A DNA stretch of 64,000 nt from NCBI GenBank assembly GCA_032719365.1, contig CM064868.1:73087766-73151765 (forward strand), read 5' to 3'. This stretch comes from Prinsepia uniflora (lineage: Eukaryota > Streptophyta > Magnoliopsida > Rosales > Rosaceae). This document shows positions 42,041 to 53,140 of the stretch, piece after piece; position 1 is the first letter of the stretch; every line of letters begins with the position of its first letter. The translations under genes and the position numbers were made by a program. The notes beneath the pieces were generated by a model. The model was not told the DNA's origin. It saw only the letters and a list, made by a program, of their open reading frames with translations, and made no database searches.

Positions 42041-45000
42041 TGACAGGACCCACCCCGATTATCGCCTCGATAATCGAGAAGCATCCTGCTCCCGTCTGAC
42101 AATCGAATCCCCAAAAGACCGGAAAACTAATTAATATTACAACACGCCCATTGTCAGACCAGGGAGATTAAACAAAATACATCCGACTGAACGTCAAGTC
42201 CACAGTTTCACAGAGCAATATTACAAAACAAGTTAAAGAAACAAGTCCTACTCTGTGAACTAACTACTCCGCAACGGAAAACTTTATGCCTCCGCCTCTG
42301 CCTCGGCGCTTGCCCCCGCACTTGTACCACGACCTGGAGGGAATTTAAAACAACGAAGTGTGAGTGAACCGAAACATAAGTTTTAAAGGAAAAACAGTTT
42401 TTCCGAAATCGGGTTCGCCCTCCAGTTTTGTAACACGCATGCATAACCAAATATTCAAATTTTGCATATTAACTTTTGAAAACTCTTTTTCCGAAACCCG
42501 TGAAAAACGTTACAAAGGATCGCCATAATTCATGTAAAAACCATTTAATAATTCCAGGTTTCAGAAACCGTCATTTTGAACGTTAATTGCACAAATCAAG
42601 TAAAACGTGAATCAATAACCACAATTATGCCGTTGGATCCATCCGAGTCTTTAAACTCAATTTTAGGCCTTCCCGGGATATCAATGAGTCTTTAAACTCA
42701 AAACATGATTAACAGGCCTCGGGGGTATCATAATAATCGAGTCTTTAAACTCACGAGTCGTTAAACTCAATTCGGGTCTTTAAACCTAATTTTCGGGCCC
42801 GCCCCCGTCATCAACATACCGGGTCTTTAAACCCAAAACCAGATCCAACCATTAACCGGGTCTTTAAACCCAAAACCGTTTTCAAACTCAATAAACCAGG
42901 ATTCATCACAAACCTTTTTCCAACATTATTCTGAAAACATTTCTCATCATGGCAGGACTTATGTCCGAACTCACATGCAAATTCCAACACATGCAATTTC
43001 CAAAAATTACTTCACAATGTGATCAATCATAAATCCGAAACATGCATATTCATATCCAGGTACCTCATCAAAATCATCACGCATGCATAAGCAAAAACTG
43101 TAATCTCGAAATGCGTGAAATACGATAAATATCTCGAAAAACGTGGAAACATGTAAGACCGATATATCATATCACCATCATAAAATCATAGGTAAAAACC
43201 ATGAGATAAATAAGCAAAATAGTCATGCATGCCCAATTTAGAAATCAAAAGGGTCCACTCACGGTTTTAGGACGCGTCAATCGCGTCCCGCGTGCTCCTC
43301 CGTAGCTTCGGAAGTGTCCGGGCCTGTAAAAATGTACAAGAAGGGTTACAAACATCCTCAAATAGCTCGTAAGACTTTTCCCTAATTTCCCAGATTTTCT
43401 TCGGCAAAATACCTTAAGGACCTAAACTTCCGGGCTCCCGAGATTATCCCGAACGACTCCCGAACAACTCGAATCCTAAAGGGAAAATGTTAATTAGACT
43501 GAAAGGGACAATTCCCATGTTGACCGTGATCGGAGATGACATTGCACGCGCCGTCACGCGCCGCCCAAAGTGGCTGCGCGTGAAGGCCACGCGCCAAGCT
43601 ACAGTGTCATCGTTCTTACCCGGATAGACTGATAAACGGGTCTGTTACCCGCGACTCAACCCGACCAGTTCAAGCTCAATTCTCAATCAATTCCTCTCGT
43701 TTTTGATCCTATTATCTTCTCTAACTCATTAATTTCAGGTCTGTGTTGATGACTAACCTCGACTGACACCAAATCGACCCAACTCAAGCTCGAACAGTCG
43801 AACAAGTCGACTTCTGGAACTCACCCTACACGGTTCCATTTCCAAATTAATTTCACCAGTAGCATAAAGGGACCTATACGAACACAATAGCACAAACAAT
43901 TGAACTCGTCGTTACCTGGGAGTCGTCGTCCTCAAGCTCGAAAATTCTCAGAACCAGGGAGCTCAGTTCTTGGCCAATTCGTGGGTGTCGTCCTTCGAAT
44001 TCGACGTGGTTGGTTCCCTCTTGCTCCCAGAAGACTAGAATGGCCCTTGGTTTCGATCAACAAGCCTCAGAAATCGAATTCAAATTTTTCCCTCCAACTG
44101 GTTCATCTCTGAACAGGTACCTGAGTTCCTGAGCAATCCTTGCTCAATTTGCTTGATTTCGTGCACGGTTATGCTGCTGCTGCTCCCAGAAAACTCTCAG
44201 TGTGTCTAGTGTGATCCCTAAGCCAGTAGAAACTGAATTCTGAGATTTCCCCCCAAAAACCCGAAACTGATTTCTCACTGTTTCTCTCAAACTCTCTCAG
44301 TCACTCCTCGGCAGCATGATCCCAAATGAGTTCCCAGACTCAAAGGCGACCAGGTAATCGATCAAAGCGGCCAGCAACTCGTGGGAAACCGTCTGAGATT
44401 TTTCTGAAAATGTTTCCCACGCACGCAGAAACCATGGCCCAATTCCATCTCCCCCGTGCACTGAGCACTGCCCAAATCGTGCACCAAAGCCACTCAGTCC
44501 AGCACCACTACCTCAAACGACATAAACAAAGCCCTGAGCCTTCCACTAAACCTTAAACAATTGAACGCACAAGACCCACGGCCGCTGCTCTGTTTTCCAC
44601 GGTGGTGAACAGTACCCCGTGCGGAAATTACCTAAATGCCCCCGGGAAAAAATTACCAAAATGCCCTCCAACTTCCGTGACCCGTAACTCGGTCATCCGA
44701 CGTCCGTTTCGCGCGTGCCGCCTGTCGTTGTACTCAGGACGTCGAGACGAACATAACGGTCTTCGAGTCAAATGAATATCAATTGTCAAACAAAAGGTCA
44801 ACTTTTTCCCATATAACGTCCAATTTACGATAATGCCCCTGGACTTCCGAACATCATAACTTTCACCCTGTTCGTCCGAATCGAACGTGCCACCTGTCTA
44901 TGAACTCGTGACGTCCCGAACTACGTCACGGTCATCGCTCAACGTCCGTTCGACCTCCCAATCAAAAAGTCAACAAATTGACCACACAAAACACAGGGGT

Positions 45001-45062
45001 AAAAACGTCATTTTATTCAATATTTTATAATATTACATTTCCAGAACGTCCGGGGCGTTACA
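42041..45062 (-). mobile_element. Solo LTR, 3022 bp, imperfect TSD tcaga/tcata
   Basis: It runs from tgacaggaccc to ggggcgttaca, flanked by tcaga (42036-42040) and tcata (45063-45067), a duplication with one mismatch. It has the arms GTGAGTGAAC (42360-42369) and GTCCACTCAC (43253-43262), an array at 42645-42871 and a GC-rich core at about 43545-43605. It is inserted in opposite orientation within the plus-strand LTR. Confidence 0.88.
42645..42871 (-). repeat. Palindrome array, GRGTCTTTAAACYC units
   Basis: GAG..CTC units change to GGG..CCC units; one unit is gagtcgttaaactc and one gggtctttaaacct, showing decay. Confidence 0.9.
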
Positions 45063-45510
45063 TCATATCTGACACGTGGCCTGACAGATCAGTGAGGTGG
45101 ACCAATCGGGTGTTGACACGTGGCACCTGTCAGAGTCTGACATGTCAGACCTGACAGCTGTCAGGTGACGTCAGCAGTGACGTCAGTAGGGACTGTTCCT
45201 GCGTTGACCGACGCGTGGGGACGCGTGTGAACAGTGTTTTTGGTGGGACCACAACCATTCTTTAGGTTTCGACGATCCGGATCCAATGGCGGTGGTTTCG
45301 GGTCGATCGGAGATCATTAAGTTGGTCAAAATGAGGTTTATTGCCTTGGGAAGCACGTTCGGACGGCTTTTCCCGGCCGGTTTCAGCCTTGGATTTCATG
45401 GTTGAATGTTAGGGGTTTAAATTGACCTTTACGAATACTTTGGACTTGACAGGGATTGTACATTTGTACCAGGACGAGAGTATACGTTCGGTTCCTAGCA
45501 GGATTGTACT

Positions 45511-46175
45511 GTGAGTGGGCCCGATTTCATTAAACCCTTGCATGCTTAAATGTTTTTTGATTTACTTATATGTTCACGTGCTGGAATCAATAAATGGTTT
45601 TGATGATATTGAAATTTCGGTTATGGCACGTTTCACGGTATTTGGGCATGAGACCCGTTTGATGAAACGTAACGATCAGTTCAGATTTTACCTATGTATA
45701 CATATATGTTTTGCATGTGGATATCAATAAAATGTATTTGGTACTGCACTGTATAGATCCTTCCATATTATATTGTCTCCTCCGGATGAGGTACCCCGGA
45801 GAGGTCACGGACGTCTAGTACGTCCAACGTCTATGACGCTAAGCATCGGGGATGCTGTAACCGAACAGGGTTCGGGGATTGAACTCGGAATTGAGACCCG
45901 AGTGGCACGCGTAGCCTTGTGATTGTGACCTTATTGGACGCCAGGGACGTCAGACATCAGGGATGTCGGGATTGGAGTGTATAGTGCAGTGGCTAAAATT
46001 ATGTTTACGGTTTTACTATATGCCTTATGGTTTATATTATATGATTGATGGTTTTAAATTCGGCTGCATGCATGTTTGGAAAACGGAGGGGTAAATTATA
46101 TGTTTTACTTATCAAATGATTTTATAAACTTGGGTTTCGGTCCACTCACCCTTAATGTTTTGGTAACCCCTCCAG
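45511..46175 (+). other. Putative intron-like LTR segment (plus strand)
   Basis: Opens CT|GTGAGTGGGC, closes with GTCCACTCAC, a T-rich tract and CTCCAG|GT. At 665 bp it is the shortest of the set. Splicing is inferred from consensus only. Confidence 0.4.
45809..45967 (+). repeat. Palindrome array in the LARD copy 2 LTR
   Basis: Units are ggacgtctagtacgtcc, cgtctatgacg, agcatcggggatgct, gacgccagggacgtc (one mismatch) and gacatcagggatgtc. Confidence 0.88.
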
Positions 46176-46480
46176 GTCGTGCTAATGAGGTAGAGGAGGA
46201 ACCTGAGGCTGAGGCATAGATCCACTTCTGCGTACCTGAACCCCTGTTGGGTGGTGTACCCGCAGGTTTATGTTAGAGTCGTGCTCGCAACTTGTAGTTT
46301 GGATTTCATCCCTTGTCTGACATCTGTTTATTTCGGATTTGATGTAAAACTTTAATTTGGTTTTTATGTATTTGAACATTCAAGGTTAAAATTGGAACAT
46401 TATTTTGGGTGTTAGACGGGAGCAGGGCACGTCCCCATGTGGTCCCAGAGAGGATCGAGGCGGGTCCTGTCATCGTGTCA

Positions 46481-49351
46481 AGTGGTATCAGGGCAGGTTT
46501 GCTCTTTTGTGCGTGCAGGTCGAGGGTGTGATGTCTTTTTGGGCTGCAGTTTCGTTATCAACCTGGTAGATAGTTTTTGGGTTTGAATGGTGGATAGAGT
46601 GTGATTGGCCCGATACGCCGTGCGTTAATGCAATTCGACCCAAGTGGGGTTGTTTGTGGTGAACTGGTAATGTGGGACCGTCGGTTCGGTCATGTAATGT
46701 TAGATTGTTGTGCTGCTAGGTGCAGCTAGGTTCGAGGAACCTCGTTTGAGTAATGGTCTAAAAATGTGAACCCTAGTGGGGATTGCTAGGGTGAGGGATG
46801 TTGGTACATCGGTGTTAGCCGATGACCATAGTGGTGGAACCCACGTTGATTTTGGAACCCTAATTTATAATTGATGGATAGGAAAAGTGAACTTTAAATG
46901 GGAACTTGTGCTGCGACGAGCGGCTGAGGTCGTGGATGACCATGTGGATAACTCTAGTGAGTCTAGTCAGGATTATGGGATTCGATCTACGGATACGGTT
47001 ATGAGATAAAAGATGGAATTCCGTGTTGGATCGAATAATAGTGTGAGGTGTGGATACGGATCTTGACAGCGATGACTGTTGGTCGACAATTGTGTCGAGA
47101 TGACTGGCTATCAATGGTATTTAGTGTGGTTTTAACAATTGAGGATCAGGGGACGTTTAGGGAACGCCAATTATCCTGATGTACGGATGGTCAATTGGAG
47201 GTACCCATAGTCGTGGGGTACGAGTAGTGATACAGGATCATCGTTCGGTATGAACGGAGATCCAGGGTATCAACTTTGCACACAGTGTGCTAGGGTGGAC
47301 ATTCGTGTGCTAGTGTGGATGTATGGATGCTTGTGTGTTGAGGCAAGTGTCGGTGATACTAGCACTAGTGCTGGTGCTGGTGTCGGTGAATGAGGTTGTG
47401 GTGAGCCACGAGTTGGGATGTGACTGTCATATGGACATATGATCAGTATCTGCGACTCAGTGGTGGTTGAGTCTTGGACTGGATAGGATCCAGTGGAGGT
47501 TGTGACGTGTTGGGATAAGTCCCAACAGTTATGAGATGACAAGTGATGAATGGATAAAAAGGTATGATTGAGACTTGAGGAATCTTGGGATGACGTCTCC
47601 TACGTCATAAGAATTAGTGGATTTGGGGAGTTGTTTCCAACACCGAGATTGGTAGGATTGTATATCCCCAGAAAGTACAAGGAAATTATTGAAATTGGAA
47701 AAGTCGAGGAAAATCATTGGGGGTGTTGAGGTGGAATTTTGGAGTGTGAATAACTGGAAAACCGAGTGTTGAACCTAAAGGTGAGGACGTGGGCAGTCCA
47801 GTGGTTGGACTTGACATCTCATTGGGAGCATGTCAGTTTCCAACACGGTTGGAACCTCAGTTTCGAGGAGAGTTGTGATTGTGGGACTAGAGGAGTACTC
47901 GTTTCTGCATCGGTGATTGGTATTCTGAAGTCATTGGAGGTGACTTCTTATTTCCTGTCATAGCAGATGATGATTTTTGTTGCCAGTACGTTGACGTGTA
48001 TTGGTGAGTGGACCCATGATTGACCTTGGGTCATCGGAAACAAAGAGTTGTGCTTAATTCTGAATTTGGTGGTGAAAATCGAGGTCACCATTCCACCTAT
48101 GGAAATTTGACAAAGGATTCAAGAGGGTGAAGGACCCTACGATCATTTTTTGGATGGATTGTTAGCTACGTGAACATATGTGGATCCTAGGTGGATCTGA
48201 ATTGTGATGTTGTGGACTTTGGGCATGGTGACGATCTAGGATCGTGATGTTACTTGTCGGATGACGTAGTGATGGATCTGGGTCGTGATCTTGATGATCC
48301 AGATTGGATGAGAGTTTATCACTCTTACCTGGGTATGTGAGTCGTAAATGACGGGACCGAACTTCTTTTCGGAGTGGAGTCCATATGGTTTGTTACTCAG
48401 GTGAGTAGGTTTCCGAAGTGGTTGGATTTTGTCAACCTTAGCCGTGTGGATATTGGTATTGGCTTCCCTATGAAGTCAATTGAGTGTTTTGGGCAGGTAA
48501 CCGATAGGTTCGGTTTTTGGTACGTCTCAGGTAAACGTAAACGAGATTTTAGGTTTTGGAATCGAATTTCTGGGTGTCGATTCAGGATTCGATTTCGAAG
48601 CTCGAAAGTGGATTACTGGATTTGGGTGCGGAATGATTATTCCAATGCTAGCTTACGGAATAATGATTTCGGATTCGGATTTGGAAATGGATATTTCGTC
48701 GGAGTTTTGATCTGTCTGGTACAGAATCTGACAGATAAACTCTAGGGTAATTAGAACGTGTTTGGCCACGACCTAGGTGGTTGTAGGCAGATTGATGGAT
48801 AGATGTACGTACAGGGTACGTTGTACGAGGATCGATATTGGATAAGCTGAGTGGTGCCTAATGACGGTACATGGGATGTACCAATGGTGTGTGATTAAAC
48901 ATGTTAGTTTTTGGCTTGGTTCCGATATCATTTGTTTGGTTGTGATTGTGGACTGGACATTGGATACTGTGTGCTGAGCAGAGTGATTTTGTCGGGTTCA
49001 GTGATTGCATGAGCAGGTGCTCTTAGCCATGGATGGCTAGTGGAACCCTAGTATTGAGATGTGTGATCACTGCAAGGCTGGCATTCAATGTGTTCCAGTT
49101 GCACCACTTGATTGAGTAAGTTGACGGTATACGAACACTCAGGATGAGTGAGTTGGTGGTTAGTGTAACTACGACTAGCCTTGCGTGATGCTATCACGCC
49201 GTGATTTTCCAGCGTCATGGTTCGCTGATGGAGTCGGCGGTTATGGACATTGAGATTAATATATGTCGCGGGATTGGGCTTTCCCTGCGAATTGAGATCG
49301 TGTGGTTGATCTTACGCTACATTGAGGATGATGTAGTACGAGGCTTATGGC
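46481..49351 (+). mobile_element. Internal domain of LARD copy 2, 3' end deleted
   Basis: It begins with the PBS TGGTATCAGGGC (46483-46494, one change from the usual). It matches the reverse complement of 28590-31885 in order, for example the agtgtgctagggtgga stretch near 47290 and the cttacgctacattgagg stretch near 49310. It is non-coding, like the other copy. The last 400 bp with the polypurine tract are missing; the text switches to mid-LTR sequence at about 49352. Confidence 0.82.
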
Positions 49352-50820
49352 GCGCGTATCGAGGCGCGACTTCGAACGGTCTGTGAGTGGACCTTTCTTT
49401 CTAAATTGATGCATGCATAAATGTTTTATAAGTGTTTTAATACATGTTTTGTGATGACATGAGTGAATTTGTTTCTGGTAGCCTAGGATTTACGTATTGG
49501 CACGTATTTCAAGATTTTTGATTTTATACGATGCTTGTACGTGCTAGGTTTTCAATGATGGTTTGATGAATGGGTTTTAGATTTGGAAATATGAAATCGG
49601 GCATGAGACCTATTTGATTGGAAACTCTCGGACTTGGAGTCCATTTGATTTGACGAGAAATCAGGGCGAGGGTCCATTTGAGTTGTACGATCGGGCCGAG
49701 GGCCCCGTTGGTTTATGAATCTGGACTTGAGGCCCAGTTGGTTTAATATCGGGCTTAAAGCCCCGTTGACTATAGTATCGGGTTTGAGGCCCTGTTGATT
49801 TATGGTTTCGGGCATAGGGCCCAGTTAGTCGTGATATCGGGTTAGATGCCCAGTTGATTGTGAAATCGGGCTTGAGTCCCAGTTCAGTTTATGAAATGAG
49901 AATTCGAGCATGAGACCCTGTTGAACTGTGGATTTAGGCCGAGACCTGTGAAAGTGAATTTGAATCGGATTCGAGGAATCCTATTGAAAGGTCCGGGTAT
50001 GAGACCCAGTTGAAATATGCTTTGAGAAAGAAGGAGTTTTAAAAATATATTATACCCTCCATATGATTTATTTGGTCTCCTCTAGACGTCGACCTGGAGA
50101 GTCACGATCCACAGACCAGAATGGGTATCCCCATAGGGATCCCGTTCCAGGAGTGGGAGTTATGATGTGGTCCCGAACCAGATTCCAGAGAGATGATCGA
50201 ACTAGATCTGGAGATAGAGCTCGGACTAGATCCGGAGATAGAGCCTCCCAGACGGAGAATTCCTGGGGGTAGACTCAGAGTGAGACCCCGAGTAGTGTGC
50301 ACACTAGTATAGAGATGAAATCGTGACATATATCAAGGATGTGTTCCTTAGGGGATGTGTGCCCCGAGTTGGCATTTTCTCGGAAATGCCGCAGATGAGT
50401 TATACGTATGCAGATACATATGAGGTCTCTACGAAAACTGGTTTTGCGCTGAGTTCCCATATGGTTGCTTTACGGTTTCGGGCTAAGGCTTAATGGTTTT
50501 GTAAATGTTTGGATAAATGGTTTTTGAATTCATGCATGTGCTTTTAGTGAAGGGCATAAATGTCTTATTGCGAAAATGTTTTATTAAAATATTATTTTGT
50601 CCACTCACAACTTTTAATGTTTTTAATGCCCCTTAGGTTGATCGCGGATACGGGCTGTAGCAGAGACCGAGACATCACACTCTTCCTCCTACGATCCTGG
50701 AATACTCTAGAAGCCCCGGTGAGGGCTAGAGACGGAATTATCCCTGGTCTGACACTTCGTGTCAGACAGGAGCAGGCACGTTCCATGTTAATCCCGGGGG
50801 ATTTGGGACGGGTCCTGTCA
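49352..50820 (+). mobile_element. Plus-strand LTR fragment, second half
   Basis: It starts in the cgtatcgaggcgcg block just before the donor-like arm GTGAGTGGAC (49383-49392) and runs to gggtcctgtca at 50820. It carries a long array of about 30-bp units (49598-50010), GTCCACTCAC (50599-50608) and an acceptor-like tract ending cccttag (50636). The promoter half is deleted. The end differs from that at 46480, so it may not be the original partner LTR. Confidence 0.8.
49598..50010 (+). repeat. Degenerate array of about 30-bp units, gggc..gccc palindromes
   Basis: Roughly a dozen units of the form tcGGGCttgagtCCCagttgatt recur, for example tcgggccgagggcccc, tcgggcttaaagcccc, tcgggcatagggccca and tcgggcttgagtccca. 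The inner bases vary while GGG and CCC arms are mostly kept. Equivalent arrays lie at 40068-40290, 26205-26265, 32825-32880 and 52977-53140. Confidence 0.85.
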
Positions 50821-51254
50821 GGTTGTGTTTCAGATCCTTCTCACGGAACCCAAAAAAAGCCATAGCCACCCCCATATATGGCGTGGTAAGTCAGTGGAAG
50901 GGCCAAAATATCAGACCATCAGACCTTTCTAGACATAGACACTTGTCCATTTCCAATTGGTTTCCAATGTGCATAGACCAAAATGCCCTTCAAACATAAA
51001 TTACCAAAATACATCTAAAGATTTCTAACCCAAATTGACCTCATACATTTTTCGATTTCGGTGTGCCGCTTGTCTATTAACTCAGGATCCCGAGACCTTC
51101 GTAACTATCTTCTCATATTTCCTAAAAAAAGGTCATACTCAAAAGGTACTAAAACTTTTGGTCAAAAAGTCAACATTTGAATTTTTCACGGGCAAAATCA
51201 TCTTTTTACCCAATTTTGCCAAATTTTCTTCCCTCGGAGGTCAGAGTCTTTACA
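50821..51254 (-). mobile_element. LTR fragment, start part
   Basis: It ends cagagtctttaca and is followed by a pre-PPT motif (acctatccccttaaaaaa, then attcgtcctcg). Internal blocks (gtgccgcttgtctatt, aaaaagtcaacatttga) follow the LTR start order. The rest of the LTR is missing to the left. Confidence 0.65.
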
Positions 51255-51499
51255 ACCTATCCCCTTAAAAAAAATTCGTCCTCGTAATTTCAAATCACTA
51301 GCTGGGGTAGACTTACAATTTTCCATCAGGGAATAACTTTTGGAAATAACTAACTTTCTTAAATGCTAAGCAATAAAATCTTTTCCAGTACACAAGTAAT
51401 TCCCAAATTATCACAGAAAAATAAGTGCTCTCTACAAAATTTAGAATCAAATAATAATAACAGTCAAACCCTCAAATTAGTATAAGAGTCAACCTACCC
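51255..51499 (-). mobile_element. Internal-domain remnant next to the 51254 LTR end
   Basis: It begins with a decayed polypurine region and is AT-rich, non-coding, and cut off near 51500 by another LTR fragment. Confidence 0.45.
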
Positions 51500-51741
51500 C
51501 CCGAAAACATCTGAATCGGGCGTACCTCCTGTCTACGGATTTGTGACGTCCTAAACTACGTCCTCGTCATCGGTCAAAACCCAATTGACCACCCGAACTA
51601 AAAGTCCACTTTATGCCCGGACTAGGGGCAAAATCGTCATTCTACACTAACGACCCCAACGAGACCAACTAACCACCGATTAAGCTTACTAATCCCATCT
51701 TAATCACTATCTTAACCCTAGTTCTGGGACGGGTCGTTACA
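51500..51741 (-). mobile_element. 3' LTR remnant of gag-only element 2
   Basis: Only the first 240 bp of the LTR (sense) remain: the gggcgtacctcctgtctacgg block, the ctacgtc block and gacgggtcgttaca, followed by the polypurine tract at 51742. It matches 59290-59520, the equivalent part of the partner LTR. Confidence 0.8.
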
Positions 51742-52113
51742 ACCTACCCACCTAAAAAGAATTTCGTCCTCGAAATTCCACAGCCAGTTCCCGACACCTA
51801 GGGTCTCCTACTCGGTGATTCACAACTAAGTTAACAACTTCTCTTAAATTTCCTGTCTATCATATCCACCTTGGGTAGTTCACACCATCCCCAACTATAA
51901 GGTACACTTCATGGTGTTCGCAAGGGAAACTCTATGAACAGAAAACAAAGGTATTTTAAAATACCTCATATGGAGTACCCAATAGAATTCATAGAGTACA
52001 TCTTCACGTACAACCACGTCACTTTCCAGTGACAGGAATCCTACCTACTGGCTCACTCCTTCGGTTGTTACTTCGGCCACTTGTCGGATAAATCTACAAA
52101 GTCCTAAAGGCAA
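51742..52113 (-). mobile_element. Internal domain of gag-only element 2, left part
   Basis: It begins acctacccacctaaaaagaa, the polypurine and pre-PPT region. It matches 3083-3520 of element 1, including aacagaaaacaaaggtattt. It is interrupted after ggcaa (52109-52113) by a solo LTR and resumes at 55096. Confidence 0.88.
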
Positions 52114-52544
52114 TGACATGACCCATCCCAATCCCCCCGGGATTACCATGGAATGTGACGTGCTCCCGTCTGACAAGAGGCGTCAGACAAGGGATAACCG
52201 ATTGCCATTGCCCAAACGGGCTTCCAGAGTGCGTAAGGATCGATAGAGGAGGTGTGCGATGCTCAAGTCTCTGCTGCAGTCGTATCCGGAATCAACCTGA
52301 AGGGCATTAAAAACAAAAGCTGTGAGTGGACGAAAATAAACAAGTCTGTTAAAAACATTTATAAGACATTTATGCCCCTCAGTTAAATCATATGCATGCA
52401 CCAAAAACCAATAATCCCATATTTATTTAGAAATAACCATTAGGGCCTTAGCCCGGAAACCAAAGCATAGTTTCAAATTCCAAAAGTCAATCCAAGAGTT
52501 ATTTCATCAATCCAGTAATATTCATTTATTATTTTTCCATCTCC

Positions 52545-52680
52545 GGCATCCCCGATGCCTAGCGTCCTAGACGCTTGACGTTCCATACGTCATATCTCAC
52601 GGTATTAAGCAACGCGTGCCGCTCGGGGTCTCACCGGGTCCATATCTCTGACATCCCCGATGTCTGACGTCCATGACGTC
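52545..52680 (-). repeat. Palindrome array in a solo LTR
   Basis: Units are ggcatccccgatgcc, agcgtcctagacgct, gacgttccatacgtc (imperfect), gacatccccgatgtc and gacgtccatgacgtc. Confidence 0.88.
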
Positions 52681-52976
52681 TAGCAATCCTGCTCCTGGAT
52701 CACTATACGGTCCGGTAGCTCCGTACAATGAGCCCTCGCAGGCAATGCACCGTGACTTCTCCAGTGTCCCCGACACTTGGAGGAGACCAGGATATTATCC
52801 TCATATTGAGATGGTTTTATGGAACACATTTTATTATTTATTTCCAAAATATCACAAGGGCCTTGCCCCGAATTTCCATAAAACCGTCATAAGTTCAAAT
52901 AGTTGAATCAAATCCGAAATAGTTTATTCAATTCCATTTTAGGGTCCCCGACCCGAAATCACATATATAAGTCAAC

Positions 52977-53140
52977 TGGGCCCCTGGACCGATTTCATAA
53001 GTCAACTGGGCCCCTGGCCCGATTCATAAGTTAACTGGGCCCCTGGCCCGATTTCATAATTCAATTGGGCCCCTGGCCCGATTAACAAGTTAACTGGGCC
53101 CCTGGCCCGATTCAACAAATTAACTGGGCCCCTGGCCCGA
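52977..53140 (-). repeat. Six units of about 30 bp, gggcccctggcccga
   Basis: Six near-identical units (the first with one change, ggacc) are spaced 29-30 bp apart with variable AT-rich linkers. The LARD LTRs have only two units at this place (26205-26265, 32825-32880), so copy number changes quickly. Confidence 0.93.

Larger units (their letters stand above)
45068..46480 (+). mobile_element. Plus-strand LTR, part 2 (5' LTR of LARD copy 2)
   Basis: It continues the bZIP-type site cluster (45068-45195), then the donor-like arm GTGAGTGGGC (45511-45520), palindromes (45809-45967), GTCCACTCAC (46140-46149), a T-rich tract ending ctccag (46170-46175) and the end tcctgtca..cgtgtca before the PBS. 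The edge may be 46472 or 46480; a two-base spacer to the PBS favours 46480. Confidence 0.82.

Noticed and set aside
52977..53140. CRISPR-like regular array of 30-bp units
   Set aside because: The linkers are AT-rich variants of one another, the units are palindromic LTR sequence in a plant genome, and no cas gene is present.
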